A stretch of DNA of 64,000 bases, taken from NCBI RefSeq assembly GCF_900167375.1, contig NZ_FUWY01000006.1, positions 1 to 64,000 on the forward strand. Direction: 5' to 3'. Positions within the stretch are counted from its first letter, which is position 1. Each line of letters begins with the position of its first letter. The notes under the pieces are model-generated. The model was not told where the DNA came from, made no database searches, and saw only the letters and a list, made by a program, of their open reading frames with translations. Position numbers and translations under genes: made by a program. Origin of the DNA: Anaerorhabdus furcosa. Lineage in GTDB: Bacteria > Bacillota_I > Bacilli_A > Erysipelotrichales > Erysipelotrichaceae. This document shows positions 40,632-49,082 of the stretch, one piece after another.

Positions 40632-42342
40632 TTTAGGAACAACAAACAGTTTAGGTGTGGTTTATGTTGATAATAAATATATGATTATACCCAATAAACA
40701 TAACGAATTACTAACACCTAGTGTGATATATTTCGATGAGAAAAATAATTCGATAGTAGGAAAAGAAGCAAAGGATATGCAATTAATAGAACCTAGCGCT
40801 GTGGCTTGTTTATTTAAAAGAAATATGGGGAAAGGAAAATCAATAAAGATAAGAAATAAGGAATATTTGCCAGAAGAATTATCTGCATTAATTGTCAAAC
40901 AGTTAATAGATGATGCAGAAAGATTTCTTAATACGTCTATTGATGAAGTAGTGATAAGCGTGCCAGCTTATTTTAATAGTTATCAAAGATTAGCAACAAA
41001 AAAAATAGGGAAAATACTTGGAATTAAAGTGGAGCGACTTATCAATGAACCGAGTGCTGCAGCATTGGCGTGCCGTTCTAATAATGATGAGACATTTATT
41101 GTTCTTGATTTTGGTGGTGGAACTTTAGATATTTCTGTAGTAGATTCATTTGATAATATATTGAGTATTTGTTCAATAGCAGGCGATAATAACTTGGGTG
41201 GTTCTGATTTTGATAAAATTCTTGTAGATAAATTCTTTAAAGATAATAATATTACTATTACTGAATCTAATAAAGAATATAATAGTATTTTATTGCAATG
41301 CGAGCAAATAAAAAAGCAAATTAAAAAAAATAGTGATGTCACTCAGATAATTTCTTATAAAGAGAAACAGTTTGGGTTTAGTATTAGCTATCGAGAATTT
41401 TGTCAACAATCTTTTAAAATATTTGAAAAAATAAGATATAATATTTCAATTGCGATGAGGGAAAGTGGATTTGAGAAAGAAGATATTGATAAATTGATAT
41501 TAGTGGGTGGCACTTGTTTAATGCCCATTGTTCAAGATTATTTACTTGATCTACTTAACATTCCTTTAGAGATGAAAGATTATATTGATGAAATTGTAGT
41601 CTGTGGTTTAGGAACATACATTGGTATAATGCAAAGAGAAGACATGGTAAAAAATTTAGTTCTTACAGATATTTGCCCATTTTCTCTAAATACAAATACT
41701 TTTAATCACCAACAAACAAATAATCCCTATACAAGCACATTAATAAAGAAGAATTCTGTTTTGCCAATAAGCAAGTCAAATACTTATTATACTTTGAATT
41801 TGGGTCAAGATAAGATTAACTTTGATGTGAATCAAGGAGAATCAATCTATGCAAATGATAATATCACATTAGGACAAATTCTAGTTGATGTTCCAATTAA
41901 CAATGTTGAATATGAAGCAGTGGAACTCACATATTCATATGATATCAATTCATTATTATCTATTGAAGCAAAAGTCATCTCTACAGGTAGTATTCATTAC
42001 TATGAAATGCGTGAAAAAGGTATTGAAGAAGTCCTTGATTTAGATGAAAAAGTCAGGGAAATAAAGGATAAAACACGTTTTTATGAATCTCGTGAAAAAT
42101 GGGAACATTTAAAAAGGAGATTTAATTATATTTTAGCTGGTTTGAATGATTGTGATAAAGAGGAATTATGCAATAAGTTTAATATTTATGAAGAAAAATT
42201 TAGAAATAAAACAACAAATATACATATTAATAAAAGCATATTAATTGAATTTGAATTAATGTTAGATAAATATGAAGAAAAATATATGGAATCAGATATT
42301 TTCAATGACTCATCACTGAATAAACGTGGGTATTTGTCATGA
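40612..42342 (+). CDS. hscC: HscC-type Hsp70 chaperone
   Basis: The 576-residue protein has the actin-like ATPase motifs of Hsp70: LGIDLGTTNSLGVVYVDNKY, PAYFNSYQRLATKKIG, INEPSAAALA, VLDFGGGTLDISV and LVGGTCLMPIVQDYL. It is shorter than DnaK, and LTDICPFSLNTNTFNHQ is typical of HscC. The substrate-binding part is truncated relative to DnaK. It is encoded between an SseB-like membrane protein and a J-domain protein, overlapping both (20 and 4 bases), so it is part of a dedicated module rather than the housekeeping dnaK locus. AGGAGG precedes ATG 40612/40615. Confidence 0.92.
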   Translation: MMILGIDLGTTNSLGVVYVDNKYMIIPNKHNELLTPSVIYFDEKNNSIVGKEAKDMQLIEPSAVACLFKRNMGKGKSIKIRNKEYLPEELSALIVKQLIDDAERFLNTSIDEVVISVPAYFNSYQRLATKKIGKILGIKVERLINEPSAAALACRSNNDETFIVLDFGGGTLDISVVDSFDNILSICSIAGDNNLGGSDFDKILVDKFFKDNNITITESNKEYNSILLQCEQIKKQIKKNSDVTQIISYKEKQFGFSISYREFCQQSFKIFEKIRYNISIAMRESGFEKEDIDKLILVGGTCLMPIVQDYLLDLLNIPLEMKDYIDEIVVCGLGTYIGIMQREDMVKNLVLTDICPFSLNTNTFNHQQTNNPYTSTLIKKNSVLPISKSNTYYTLNLGQDKINFDVNQGESIYANDNITLGQILVDVPINNVEYEAVELTYSYDINSLLSIEAKVISTGSIHYYEMREKGIEEVLDLDEKVREIKDKTRFYESREKWEHLKRRFNYILAGLNDCDKEELCNKFNIYEEKFRNKTTNIHINKSILIEFELMLDKYEEKYMESDIFNDSSLNKRGYLS

Positions 42343-42866
42343 TTAAAAGCAGCGCATTACAATTGTTAGGATTAAAAGAAAATGCATCAAAGAGAGAGAT
42401 AAAAAAAGCATATGCAAGACTTTTGATTAAGTATCATCCAGAAGAAAATCCAGATGAATTTAAGTTAATTCATGAAGCATATGTATCGCTACAAGAAAAT
42501 AGTAATGATTTAGAAGGTGAAATAATATTTGAATATTCTAATAAGGAAAGAAAGAAAGAAATGAGTGAAATACAGAAAGAGGAGTTAAATTATTCTAAGT
42601 ATTGGAGGACTGAGAAAAACTTAGATGTTTTATTGTCAGTTGGAGAAATGAAATCATTATTCTTAGATTCTATTCGAGAACAACTAGAGTTAAACATCGA
42701 AGTTTCGTTGATTATTATGCAACTCACTTCAAATAAATTTTTATCTTTTAAGAATGATATAGAGTTTACTGAAAAAGTAAATAACTTGATCAAAAGTAGC
42801 AAGTATTTAACAAATAGTGAAATTGATAAATTAATATGTTTGGTAAATACAGATTTGAGTATTTAG
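42339..42866 (+). CDS. J-domain protein with HPE instead of HPD
   Basis: The 175-residue protein begins with a J domain (residues about 6-60, ALQLLGLKENASKREIKKAY, ARLLIKYHPEENPDEFKLIHEAY). The catalytic loop reads HPE in place of the HPD that stimulates Hsp70 ATPase in canonical DnaJ. No Gly/Phe or zinc domain follows; the rest is helical. It overlaps the HscC-type gene by four bases and should be its partner. HPE J domains of this kind are found in other Bacillota, but I do not know a tested activity. A hairpin with a weak tail follows at 42865. Confidence 0.85.
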   Translation: MIKSSALQLLGLKENASKREIKKAYARLLIKYHPEENPDEFKLIHEAYVSLQENSNDLEGEIIFEYSNKERKKEMSEIQKEELNYSKYWRTEKNLDVLLSVGEMKSLFLDSIREQLELNIEVSLIIMQLTSNKFLSFKNDIEFTEKVNNLIKSSKYLTNSEIDKLICLVNTDLSI

Positions 42867-42893
42867 GAATGGATAAAATGGATTATCATTCCT
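42865..42893 (+). repeat. Hairpin at the end of the chaperone operon
   Basis: AGGAATGGATAA pairs with TTATCATTCCT with one bulged G. There is no T-run, so termination strength is doubtful. Confidence 0.4.
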
Positions 42894-43031
42894 AATCAAG
42901 ATATATAATTATATTTCAACTATGTTGAAAAAATAACCATAAACTAATAAATGAATGAATAATTGAAATTAATAATTTTATTCTTTGATGTAAAAAAAAT
43001 TTAGAATTTAAAAGATGTATTCCTAATCAAG
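42888..43031. repeat. 13-bp direct repeat flanking an AT-rich spacer
   Basis: ATTCCTAATCAAG occurs at 42888-42900 and again at 43019-43031. The second copy lies in the loop of a hairpin (AAAGATGT ... ACATCTTT, 43011-43048). No gene lies between. It could mark a past insertion or excision between the chaperone operon and the SIS-domain gene. Confidence 0.4.
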
Positions 43032-43114
43032 TTAGAAACACATCTTTATCTTATAATTAAATTTTACTTCTTAATGATTAGATTTATTACACGTTGAGAA
43101 CAGATGTTTTAGTT

Positions 43115-43855
43115 TTACCAGGTACGAATTCTTCCCCAGTATTTTTCTAGCATAATATCATTCTTTTCTCTAGCACCATCAAGATTGCCACTAAAGAATA
43201 CAGGGACATCCATGCCACTTTGCACACAATTATTGATTGTTTCAAGAATAAGAGAGTGGATAATAAAGTTTGCTGCAATATTTGAAGTTGGGCCAACAGG
43301 TTGATCAAATCCATCGATTTTCATGCAATTATCACCAAATTCTGTATGATTATCAATAACAATATCTGCAACTTCACATAGACGTTTTCCAGATTCATGA
43401 CGACTTGATTGTCCCATTGAATAGGTTACTCCTGTAATAGCTATACAGAAGATCCCACGTTTTTTACATTCCATAGCCATTTCTACAGGAACAGCATTTC
43501 TTCCAGATTCAGAAATAATAATCATACAGTCATTGCTTGTTGGTTTGTGGTAATCCATAATGCATTTAGCATAACCATGTAATCGTTCAGTGAATTCTGA
43601 TTTAGTTACATCATGATTTCCAGTTACACCATCTTCGATAATTGCGTATACAGGAACTAAACCACCAGCACGATAGAAAACTTCTTCAGCAATCATATGA
43701 GAGTGTCCAGTACCAAATGTGAATACAAGTCCATCATTTTTTACTTTTTCTGCCATAACTCTTGCTGCTTCGAGAATGTTATCTTTTTCTACCTCCATAA
43801 TATCATCTAAATAATTCTTAACTTTGGTTCCAAATTCTTCAAATACAGTTTTCAT
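43115..43855 (-). CDS. SIS-domain sugar-phosphate isomerase-like protein (UPF0309 type)
   Basis: The 246-residue protein has a SIS fold with FTFGTGHSHMIAEEVFYRAG near residue 50 and CMIIISESGRNAVPVEMAM near 110, followed by the conserved VADIVIDNHTEFGD. It resembles UPF0309 proteins, which act on or sense phosphosugars. ATG 43855 has GGAGG five bases upstream; the longer TTG start overlaps it. The divergent GntR/HutC-type regulator and two shared operator-like palindromes suggest induction by a phosphosugar. The exact substrate is unknown. Confidence 0.82.
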   Translation of the reverse strand: MKTVFEEFGTKVKNYLDDIMEVEKDNILEAARVMAEKVKNDGLVFTFGTGHSHMIAEEVFYRAGGLVPVYAIIEDGVTGNHDVTKSEFTERLHGYAKCIMDYHKPTSNDCMIIISESGRNAVPVEMAMECKKRGIFCIAITGVTYSMGQSSRHESGKRLCEVADIVIDNHTEFGDNCMKIDGFDQPVGPTSNIAANFIIHSLILETINNCVQSGMDVPVFFSGNLDGAREKNDIMLEKYWGRIRTW

Positions 43856-43868
43856 CTTTTCCTCCAAA

Positions 43869-43920
43869 CTCGATATATCGAGATAATTCTATCTTAACTG
43901 CGCCTACTCGATATGTCAAG
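43869..43920. promoter_or_regulatory. Two operators and the SIS-gene promoter
   Basis: CTCGATATATCGAG (43869-43882) is a perfect palindrome, and CTCGATATGTCAAG (43907-43920) is a second, imperfect copy. On the minus strand a promoter -35 TTGACA (43914-43919), 17-bp spacer and -10 TAAGAT (43891-43896) lies between them. One operator covers the -35 and the other lies after the start point. This suits repression by the divergent GntR/HutC regulator. Confidence 0.75.
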
Positions 43921-43979
43921 TTGCCATTGAATAAAAAATAGATATCATATAAAATGATAAAGAAAGATAGGGAAAATAG

Positions 43980-44696
43980 ATGAATTCAAATATACCTTTA
44001 TATAAGATGATTAAAAATAATATCAAAGAAGATATTAAAAATGGTAAATATAGTCAGAATTGTAAAATTCCAAGTGAAACGGAATTAGGTGATTTTTATC
44101 ATACAAGTCGTATTACGGTTGTACGTGCATTGAATGATTTAGTTAGTGAGGGATATTTATATCGTGAGCATGGAAAGGGTACTTTTGTTAATCAACAGAT
44201 TCGTGAGAATGTCATGAATTTAGTAGGGTTTAATGAACGTATGAAGACTTTGGATTTAGCATTAAAGACCGTATTGTTAGAACGAAGTATTGTTCGAATA
44301 CCTGAGGAAATGGCGAATTATTTTAAGTTGTCTCTAGATACTGAAGTGATATATATTAAAAGACTTAGAATTGTTGAAGATAAACGACTTTGTTTATCTA
44401 AGGCTTATTTTATAAAACATAATCATGAATGGTTACTTGATGAGGATATTGAGCAAAATTCAATTTATCATTTGTTAGAGAATAAGTATAAGCAAAAACT
44501 AGGGCAGGGAACACAATTATTTGGAGTTGATCATTTAGATAGAGATGATGCAAAAGAGTTGGGTGTCGGTTCATCAAAATCGCTTCTACGCTTAAAACTA
44601 TTTACTTATTTAGAGAACAATCAACCCTTTGAATTTGATACGACATATTATAATCAAGATTTTTATGAATATGAAATTGAGTTAAATAGAAAATAA
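43980..44696 (+). CDS. GntR/HutC-family transcriptional regulator
   Basis: The 238-residue protein has a GntR winged helix (residues about 5-75, KIPSETELGDFYHTSRITVV, RALNDLVSEGYLYREHGKGT). The C-terminal UTRA effector domain has the typical YIKRLRIVEDKRLCLSKAYF and PFEFDTTYYN. UTRA domains bind small molecules such as phosphosugars. It is divergent from the SIS gene, with two CTCGATAT-type sites between them, so it probably represses that gene. An AGGG ribosome-binding site precedes the ATG. It is convergent with gltX and shares a terminator. Confidence 0.9.
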   Translation: MNSNIPLYKMIKNNIKEDIKNGKYSQNCKIPSETELGDFYHTSRITVVRALNDLVSEGYLYREHGKGTFVNQQIRENVMNLVGFNERMKTLDLALKTVLLERSIVRIPEEMANYFKLSLDTEVIYIKRLRIVEDKRLCLSKAYFIKHNHEWLLDEDIEQNSIYHLLENKYKQKLGQGTQLFGVDHLDRDDAKELGVGSSKSLLRLKLFTYLENNQPFEFDTTYYNQDFYEYEIELNRK

Positions 44697-44722
44697 AAGA
44701 TAATGCCGAGGCATTATCTTTA
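44697..44722. terminator. Bidirectional terminator between the regulator and gltX
   Basis: AAAGATAATGCC and GGCATTATCTTT pair around GAG (or an overlapping loop). The palindrome serves both convergent genes. Confidence 0.85.
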
Positions 44723-46180
44723 TTATTTTTCTAAATCTTGAATTGCTAAATCAAGTCTTCTTAGTGTTTCATCTTTTCCTAAGATATATGAGATTTCAAT
44801 AGCTCCTCCTGGAGTGAATTGTTTACCTGTAATAGCAACACGAACAGGGTAGAGTAATTGACCATTCTTGATGCCTAGTTTTTCAACTAATGCCATCATT
44901 TCATCATGAATCGTAGTTTCTTCCCAATTTGGAAGTGAAGCTAGTAAATCTCTTGCTGCCTTTAATGAGGGTAGAGCTACTTCAGGATTAGATTTCATTT
45001 TCTTATTTGTATATAACTCTGAATCAAAAGAATTATATGTATCAAAGAAATCCACCATTTCATCAATTTCAGCTAAAGTATTAGCGCGTTGTTGTAGAAT
45101 TTTTGCGATTTCTTTGTGATCATAGTTTCCTTTAACACCATTGGTGATATGTTCTTTTGCAATATCATAATAAGTATCAATATCCATATTACGTAAGTAC
45201 ATACCATTCATCCAAGTTAATTTATCAATATCGAAGATTGCACCTGATGTACCAATTCGTTTTACATTAAATGCTTGTTTAAGTTCATCTAAAGTATAAA
45301 TTTCTTGTTCAGTTTCTGGTGACCAACCAAGTAGGGCGATATAGTTAATAATAGCTTCTGGTAAATATCCTTTTGCTACCAAATCTTGGAATGATGCATC
45401 ACCATTACGTTTAGATAATTTATGATGTTCATCTTTCATTACAGGTGGGCAATGGATGTAGGTAGGGATATCCCAACCAAATGCTTTGTAGACTAAATTG
45501 TACTTAGGTGTTGATGATAAATATTCATTACCACGAATAACATGGGTAATTTCCATCATATGATCATCAATAATATTCGCAAAGTTATATGTAGGATATC
45601 CATCAGATTTTAATAAGACTGCTTCATCCAATGTGCTATTTTCTACAGTAATGGTACCATAAACTTCATCATCAAATGATGTTGTTCCTGATGTTGGAAT
45701 ATTTTGACGTACAACATAAGATTCACCATTTGCGATTCGAGCACGTGCATCTTCTACTGAAATATTCTTACAAGGATCATTAAATATAAAAGATTCGCCA
45801 CGAGCTTCTGCTAACTCACGTTGACTTTGAATATCTTCTTCTTGGCAGAAACAATAGTGTGCTCCACCTAAATCAATTAACTTTTCTGCATATTCTTTAT
45901 AGATACCTGATTTCATACGTTCAGATTGTACGTATGAACCATAATTACCACCAACATCGGGTCCTTCATCATGGAATAATTTACATTGTGCTAATGTGTT
46001 ATAGATAATATCTGTAGCTCCCTCAATTAGACGTCCTTGGTCAGTATCTTCAATTCGAAGGATGAAGACACCATCAGGGTCTTTTTTAGCAACTAAATAC
46101 TCATATAATGCAGTTCTTAAGTTACCTATGTGCATGTAGCCAGTAGGGCTAGGTGCAAATCTAGTACGTACTTTTGTCAT
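44723..46180 (-). CDS. gltX: Glutamyl-tRNA synthetase
   Basis: The 485-residue protein has the class I motif FAPSPTGYMHIGNLRTALY and the KMSKS-type loop HKLSKRNGD. IEDTDQGRLIEGA and HVIRGNEYLSSTPKYNLVY are typical of GluRS. It charges tRNA-Glu, and in bacteria lacking GlnRS also tRNA-Gln for amidation. Length matches the family. Promoter TTGAAA-17-TACAAT lies upstream. Confidence 0.96.
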   Translation of the reverse strand: MTKVRTRFAPSPTGYMHIGNLRTALYEYLVAKKDPDGVFILRIEDTDQGRLIEGATDIIYNTLAQCKLFHDEGPDVGGNYGSYVQSERMKSGIYKEYAEKLIDLGGAHYCFCQEEDIQSQRELAEARGESFIFNDPCKNISVEDARARIANGESYVVRQNIPTSGTTSFDDEVYGTITVENSTLDEAVLLKSDGYPTYNFANIIDDHMMEITHVIRGNEYLSSTPKYNLVYKAFGWDIPTYIHCPPVMKDEHHKLSKRNGDASFQDLVAKGYLPEAIINYIALLGWSPETEQEIYTLDELKQAFNVKRIGTSGAIFDIDKLTWMNGMYLRNMDIDTYYDIAKEHITNGVKGNYDHKEIAKILQQRANTLAEIDEMVDFFDTYNSFDSELYTNKKMKSNPEVALPSLKAARDLLASLPNWEETTIHDEMMALVEKLGIKNGQLLYPVRVAITGKQFTPGGAIEISYILGKDETLRRLDLAIQDLEK

Positions 46181-46207
46181 TGTTTTTACCTCTTTTTCAC
46201 AAAGTTT

Positions 46208-46236
46208 ATTGTACTCTAATAAGCTACTTCTTTCAA
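46208..46236 (-). promoter_or_regulatory. gltX promoter
   Basis: On the minus strand -35 TTGAAA (46231-46236), 17-bp spacer and -10 TACAAT (46208-46213), followed by a GAGGT ribosome-binding site near 46190. Confidence 0.7.
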
Positions 46237-46330
46237 TCTTATTGTAGCAAAAAGGTTTATTTTAAAGGATATTTCAATAATTTTACTTTAATAAAAATAA
46301 TACTTCATAGAAAATAATACATTTTTACGA

Positions 46331-46367
46331 AAGATACCTTGACAGGCGAGGTATCTTGGATTATATT
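46331..46367 (+). promoter_or_regulatory. PadR-type promoter with operator-like inverted repeat
   Basis: TTGACA (46339-46344), 17-bp spacer and TATATT (46362-46367) form the promoter. AAGATACC (46331-46338) and GGTATCTT (46350-46357) are a perfect inverted repeat flanking the -35. This is a candidate autoregulatory operator for the PadR-family gene. Confidence 0.7.
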
Positions 46368-46390
46368 AGTTGTATCAAGGAGGTAGAAAG

Positions 46391-46723
46391 ATGTTAGTAA
46401 TGTCAGATATTATTCGTGGCTATACAGATACATTCATCTTGGCGCAGCTTCTCCATCATGATAGTTATGGTTATGAAATTAACAAGGCTATCAATGATAT
46501 GACAAATGCTCGATTTGAACTTAAAGAAGCAACACTTTATACAACGTTTAGACGATTAGAGCATGGTGGCTATATTATCTCTTATTGGGGTGATGAAAAT
46601 ACTGGGGCACGACGAAGATATTATGCGATTACCGAATTAGGTAAACAACTATATTACGAAAACTTGAATGACTGGAAAGATGCTAAGTCAATGATCGATA
46701 AAATATTGGAGGATAGACAATGA
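46391..46723 (+). CDS. PadR-family transcriptional regulator
   Basis: The 110-residue protein has the PadR winged helix (residues about 10-85): ILAQLLHHDSYGYEINKAIN, KEATLYTTFRRLEHGGYIIS and RRRYYAITELGK. ATG 46391 follows AAGGAGGT; the longer in-frame start overlaps that site. It is the first gene of a HAAS/DUF4097 operon, the arrangement in which PadR represses a membrane-stress cassette. The last bases overlap the next gene (ATGA). Confidence 0.92.
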   Translation: MLVMSDIIRGYTDTFILAQLLHHDSYGYEINKAINDMTNARFELKEATLYTTFRRLEHGGYIISYWGDENTGARRRYYAITELGKQLYYENLNDWKDAKSMIDKILEDRQ

Positions 46724-47394
46724 ATAGCAAGATTAAAAATTATGTAGATGTGGTGTTCAAAGATGTACCAAGAAGTAAAAAAGCAATTGAGTTAAAAGAA
46801 GAGATTGCTTCAAATTTAAATGAAAGATTTGAAGACTATCTGAAAGAGGGAAAATCAGAAACTGAAAGCTATGGCTTGGCTGTGGCAAATATGGGAGATA
46901 TTGACGAAATGATTAGAGAAGTAATGCCAAATGAGGATTTTGTAAAAGAAGCAAATACCTATCGTAGAAGAAATGCAAGAAATACAGCAATTGGAGTATG
47001 TTTATATATCTTAGGTGCTGCAGCATTAATCTTATTTTCAATAATTGGTGAGCAAGTAGGCATGGATGATTTGGGTGGTGCATTGGGTGTCATTGTCTTG
47101 TTAGTTCTAGCAGCAATTGCAACATCACTCATTGTTTACTCACATATGTCAACACCAAAGGAATACAAAGACTATGAGGATTCACAAGAACAAGAACTAA
47201 AATCAATGAAACCAAAAGATCGTAAAATATTTGAAGCGATATCATCAATCTATTGGTTAATTGTAACTGCAGTCTATTTACTAATTTCTTTTTTAACACA
47301 CGCTTGGGGAATTACATGGATTATTTGGGTTATTTCAGGAATCATGCACCAAATTATTGTGGTTATATTCCAATTGAAAGGAACTAACGAATGA
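46720..47394 (+). CDS. HAAS-domain membrane protein
   Basis: The 224-residue protein begins with a HAAS (DUF1700-like) helical domain, residues 1-70 (ELKEEIASNLNERFEDYLKE, VANMGDIDEMIREV). Three or four membrane helices follow. In this cassette HAAS proteins act as membrane partners of PadR-regulated genes. It overlaps both neighbours, so it is cotranslated. Its function is not known in detail. Confidence 0.85.
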   Translation: MNSKIKNYVDVVFKDVPRSKKAIELKEEIASNLNERFEDYLKEGKSETESYGLAVANMGDIDEMIREVMPNEDFVKEANTYRRRNARNTAIGVCLYILGAAALILFSIIGEQVGMDDLGGALGVIVLLVLAAIATSLIVYSHMSTPKEYKDYEDSQEQELKSMKPKDRKIFEAISSIYWLIVTAVYLLISFLTHAWGITWIIWVISGIMHQIIVVIFQLKGTNE

Positions 47395-48218
47395 AAAAAG
47401 TATTAATTACAAAATTAGTTGTCTTATTAGTTTTATTAGCTCTAGTGTGTGGAGTTGCAAGTAGTTTCTTCTTTGGATACAGAAACAATTGGAATATTTT
47501 CAATTTTAGAGATTCAAATAAAAATGAATTGGTAGCTGAAGAAAAATTTAATGATGTTAAAAATATTCGTGTCAATGTTATTGAAGAAGATGTCATTGTT
47601 TATAAACATGATTCAAATGAAATCATTGTTAAATACTATGGTGATCATGATCGTTTACCACGTATGACATTGAGTAATGGTGATTTAAGAATTGAAAGAG
47701 AAAAAGAATGGCGTTTCTTCTTCTTTAACTTCAATGTATCAGGACGCGTTGAAATTTATATGCCAAGTGATCAAATAAATGAGTTAGATATTGTGGGTGT
47801 TAGTGGTAATGTAGAGGTAAGCCCAAATGTGAAAAACTTGGATGTTGAAGTTGTGAGTGGTTCAATTACTGGTTATGGTGTTGGAGAATCTGCAGGGTTA
47901 AATACAGTGAGTGGTAATATTAGAATGTATGGTGGTTTTGATAACGTAGATGCTGAAACAGTAAGTGGAAATATCCGTCTTACAACAAAAGAAGATTCAA
48001 TCATTGATGCAAATACAGTGAGCGGAACTGTTCGTTGTAGCTTATACAGCCCAACAGTAGGTTATACAGTGGAATTTGATAGTGTATCAGGGCAATTTAA
48101 AGACAATTACAATGAACAAAAATTTGGTGGCGATGTAAAAACAAATTTTGGTGATAGTGAATTATCATTTAATGTAGAAACAGTAAGTGGAAGTTTTAAA
48201 TTAGAAGATTGGGATTAA
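47391..48218 (+). CDS. DUF4097-family beta-repeat protein with membrane anchor
   Basis: The 275-residue protein has one N-terminal membrane helix (VLITKLVVLLVLLALVCGVA). An extracellular or cytoplasmic domain follows that is built from about eight repeats centred on VSG (GVSGNVEV, TVSGNIRM, TVSGTVRC), each forming one turn of a beta-helix-like fold. This is the DUF4097/LiaG-like family of envelope-stress cassettes. It overlaps the HAAS gene by four bases. Confidence 0.85.
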   Translation: MKKVLITKLVVLLVLLALVCGVASSFFFGYRNNWNIFNFRDSNKNELVAEEKFNDVKNIRVNVIEEDVIVYKHDSNEIIVKYYGDHDRLPRMTLSNGDLRIEREKEWRFFFFNFNVSGRVEIYMPSDQINELDIVGVSGNVEVSPNVKNLDVEVVSGSITGYGVGESAGLNTVSGNIRMYGGFDNVDAETVSGNIRLTTKEDSIIDANTVSGTVRCSLYSPTVGYTVEFDSVSGQFKDNYNEQKFGGDVKTNFGDSELSFNVETVSGSFKLEDWD

Positions 48219-48242
48219 TTGGATTCCTAGTTGTGAGGATGT

Positions 48243-48929
48243 ATGAAGATAAATGAAAACTACTTTAATATTAAAAAAATTAAAGCAAAAATGATTGAAG
48301 AAGATATTGTGATTAACTATTATGAGGGTGAATCCGTATGTCTTAAATATGATGGTGACTACAACAATAAAATTTCTATTGTAGTAAATGGTGATGAATT
48401 AATTGTTGAGAGAAAACTAAGCATTGAAACATTAGTATGTATTAAAATATCAAAAGGAATCTTACAACTCTTTATTCCTAAAAGTGATAACATGGATATG
48501 AAACTCAAATCAACAAGTGGCCATATTCAAGTCTTTGTGGATGCGATGAATCTTGAATTAGAAACAGTAAGTGGTCGAATTGAGTCACATGGTGTAGGAA
48601 AACGATTGTCTTTGCATACAGTGAGTGGAAGTATTCGTCAATATAAACCTTATGATAAGCTTGAATTTAAAACAACAAGTGGTAGTGTTAAATTAGCTGG
48701 AAAGCCAAACTGTGAGTATGTTGGTTCTACTATCAGTGGAGGTGTACTAATTTCACTTAATGATAACCAAGGGTATATCTTAAAGTTTAAATCAGTAAGT
48801 GGCCGTTTTAGAGATAAATACAATACTGCGAAAATTGTGGGCTCTGGTGAATATACACAAGGAAGTGCACATTCAAAATTTAATATCAATACAATTAGTG
48901 GAAATTGCAAATTAGATAACTGGGCTTAA
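48243..48929 (+). CDS. DUF4097-family protein without membrane anchor
   Basis: The 228-residue paralogue of the preceding protein keeps the VSG/TSG repeats (TSGHIQV, TVSGRIES, TVSGSIRQ, TTSGSVKL, TISGNCKL), but has no membrane helix. It looks like a duplication that lost the anchor. It follows by 25 bases with a GAGGAT ribosome-binding site. A strong terminator overlaps its stop. Confidence 0.85.
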   Translation: MKINENYFNIKKIKAKMIEEDIVINYYEGESVCLKYDGDYNNKISIVVNGDELIVERKLSIETLVCIKISKGILQLFIPKSDNMDMKLKSTSGHIQVFVDAMNLELETVSGRIESHGVGKRLSLHTVSGSIRQYKPYDKLEFKTTSGSVKLAGKPNCEYVGSTISGGVLISLNDNQGYILKFKSVSGRFRDKYNTAKIVGSGEYTQGSAHSKFNINTISGNCKLDNWA

Positions 48930-48956
48930 GTGAAAACTTAAGTCTTTTCTTTTTTA
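48924..48956 (+). terminator. Terminator after the DUF4097 cassette
   Basis: CTTAAGT (48925-48931) and ACTTAAG (48936-48942) form a stem with a GAAA tetraloop, followed by TCTTTTCTTTTTT. The gene's stop codon lies in the left arm. Confidence 0.85.
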
Positions 48957-49041
48957 GTAAATACAATACATTGTGTTGTATAATTTTAGAAATTCTCAAG
49001 AAAGTAATTTTGTAACATGATAGAAAAAACAAACAAAGAAT

Positions 49042-49077
49042 CGTACTTGTACGTGGTATAATAAACAAGAATTGGAG
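49042..49077 (+). promoter_or_regulatory. -10 element with adjacent dyad before the radical SAM gene
   Basis: TATAAT (49057-49062) is preceded by the dyad CGTACTTGTACG (49042-49053), which occupies the spacer. The ribosome-binding site TTGGAGA precedes ATG 49083. Regulation through the dyad is inferred. Confidence 0.5.
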
Positions 49078-49082
49078 AATTT

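Noticed and set aside
40612..42342. Housekeeping DnaK
   Set aside because: It is shorter, has HscC-like ends, and lacks grpE/dnaJ/hrcA neighbours.
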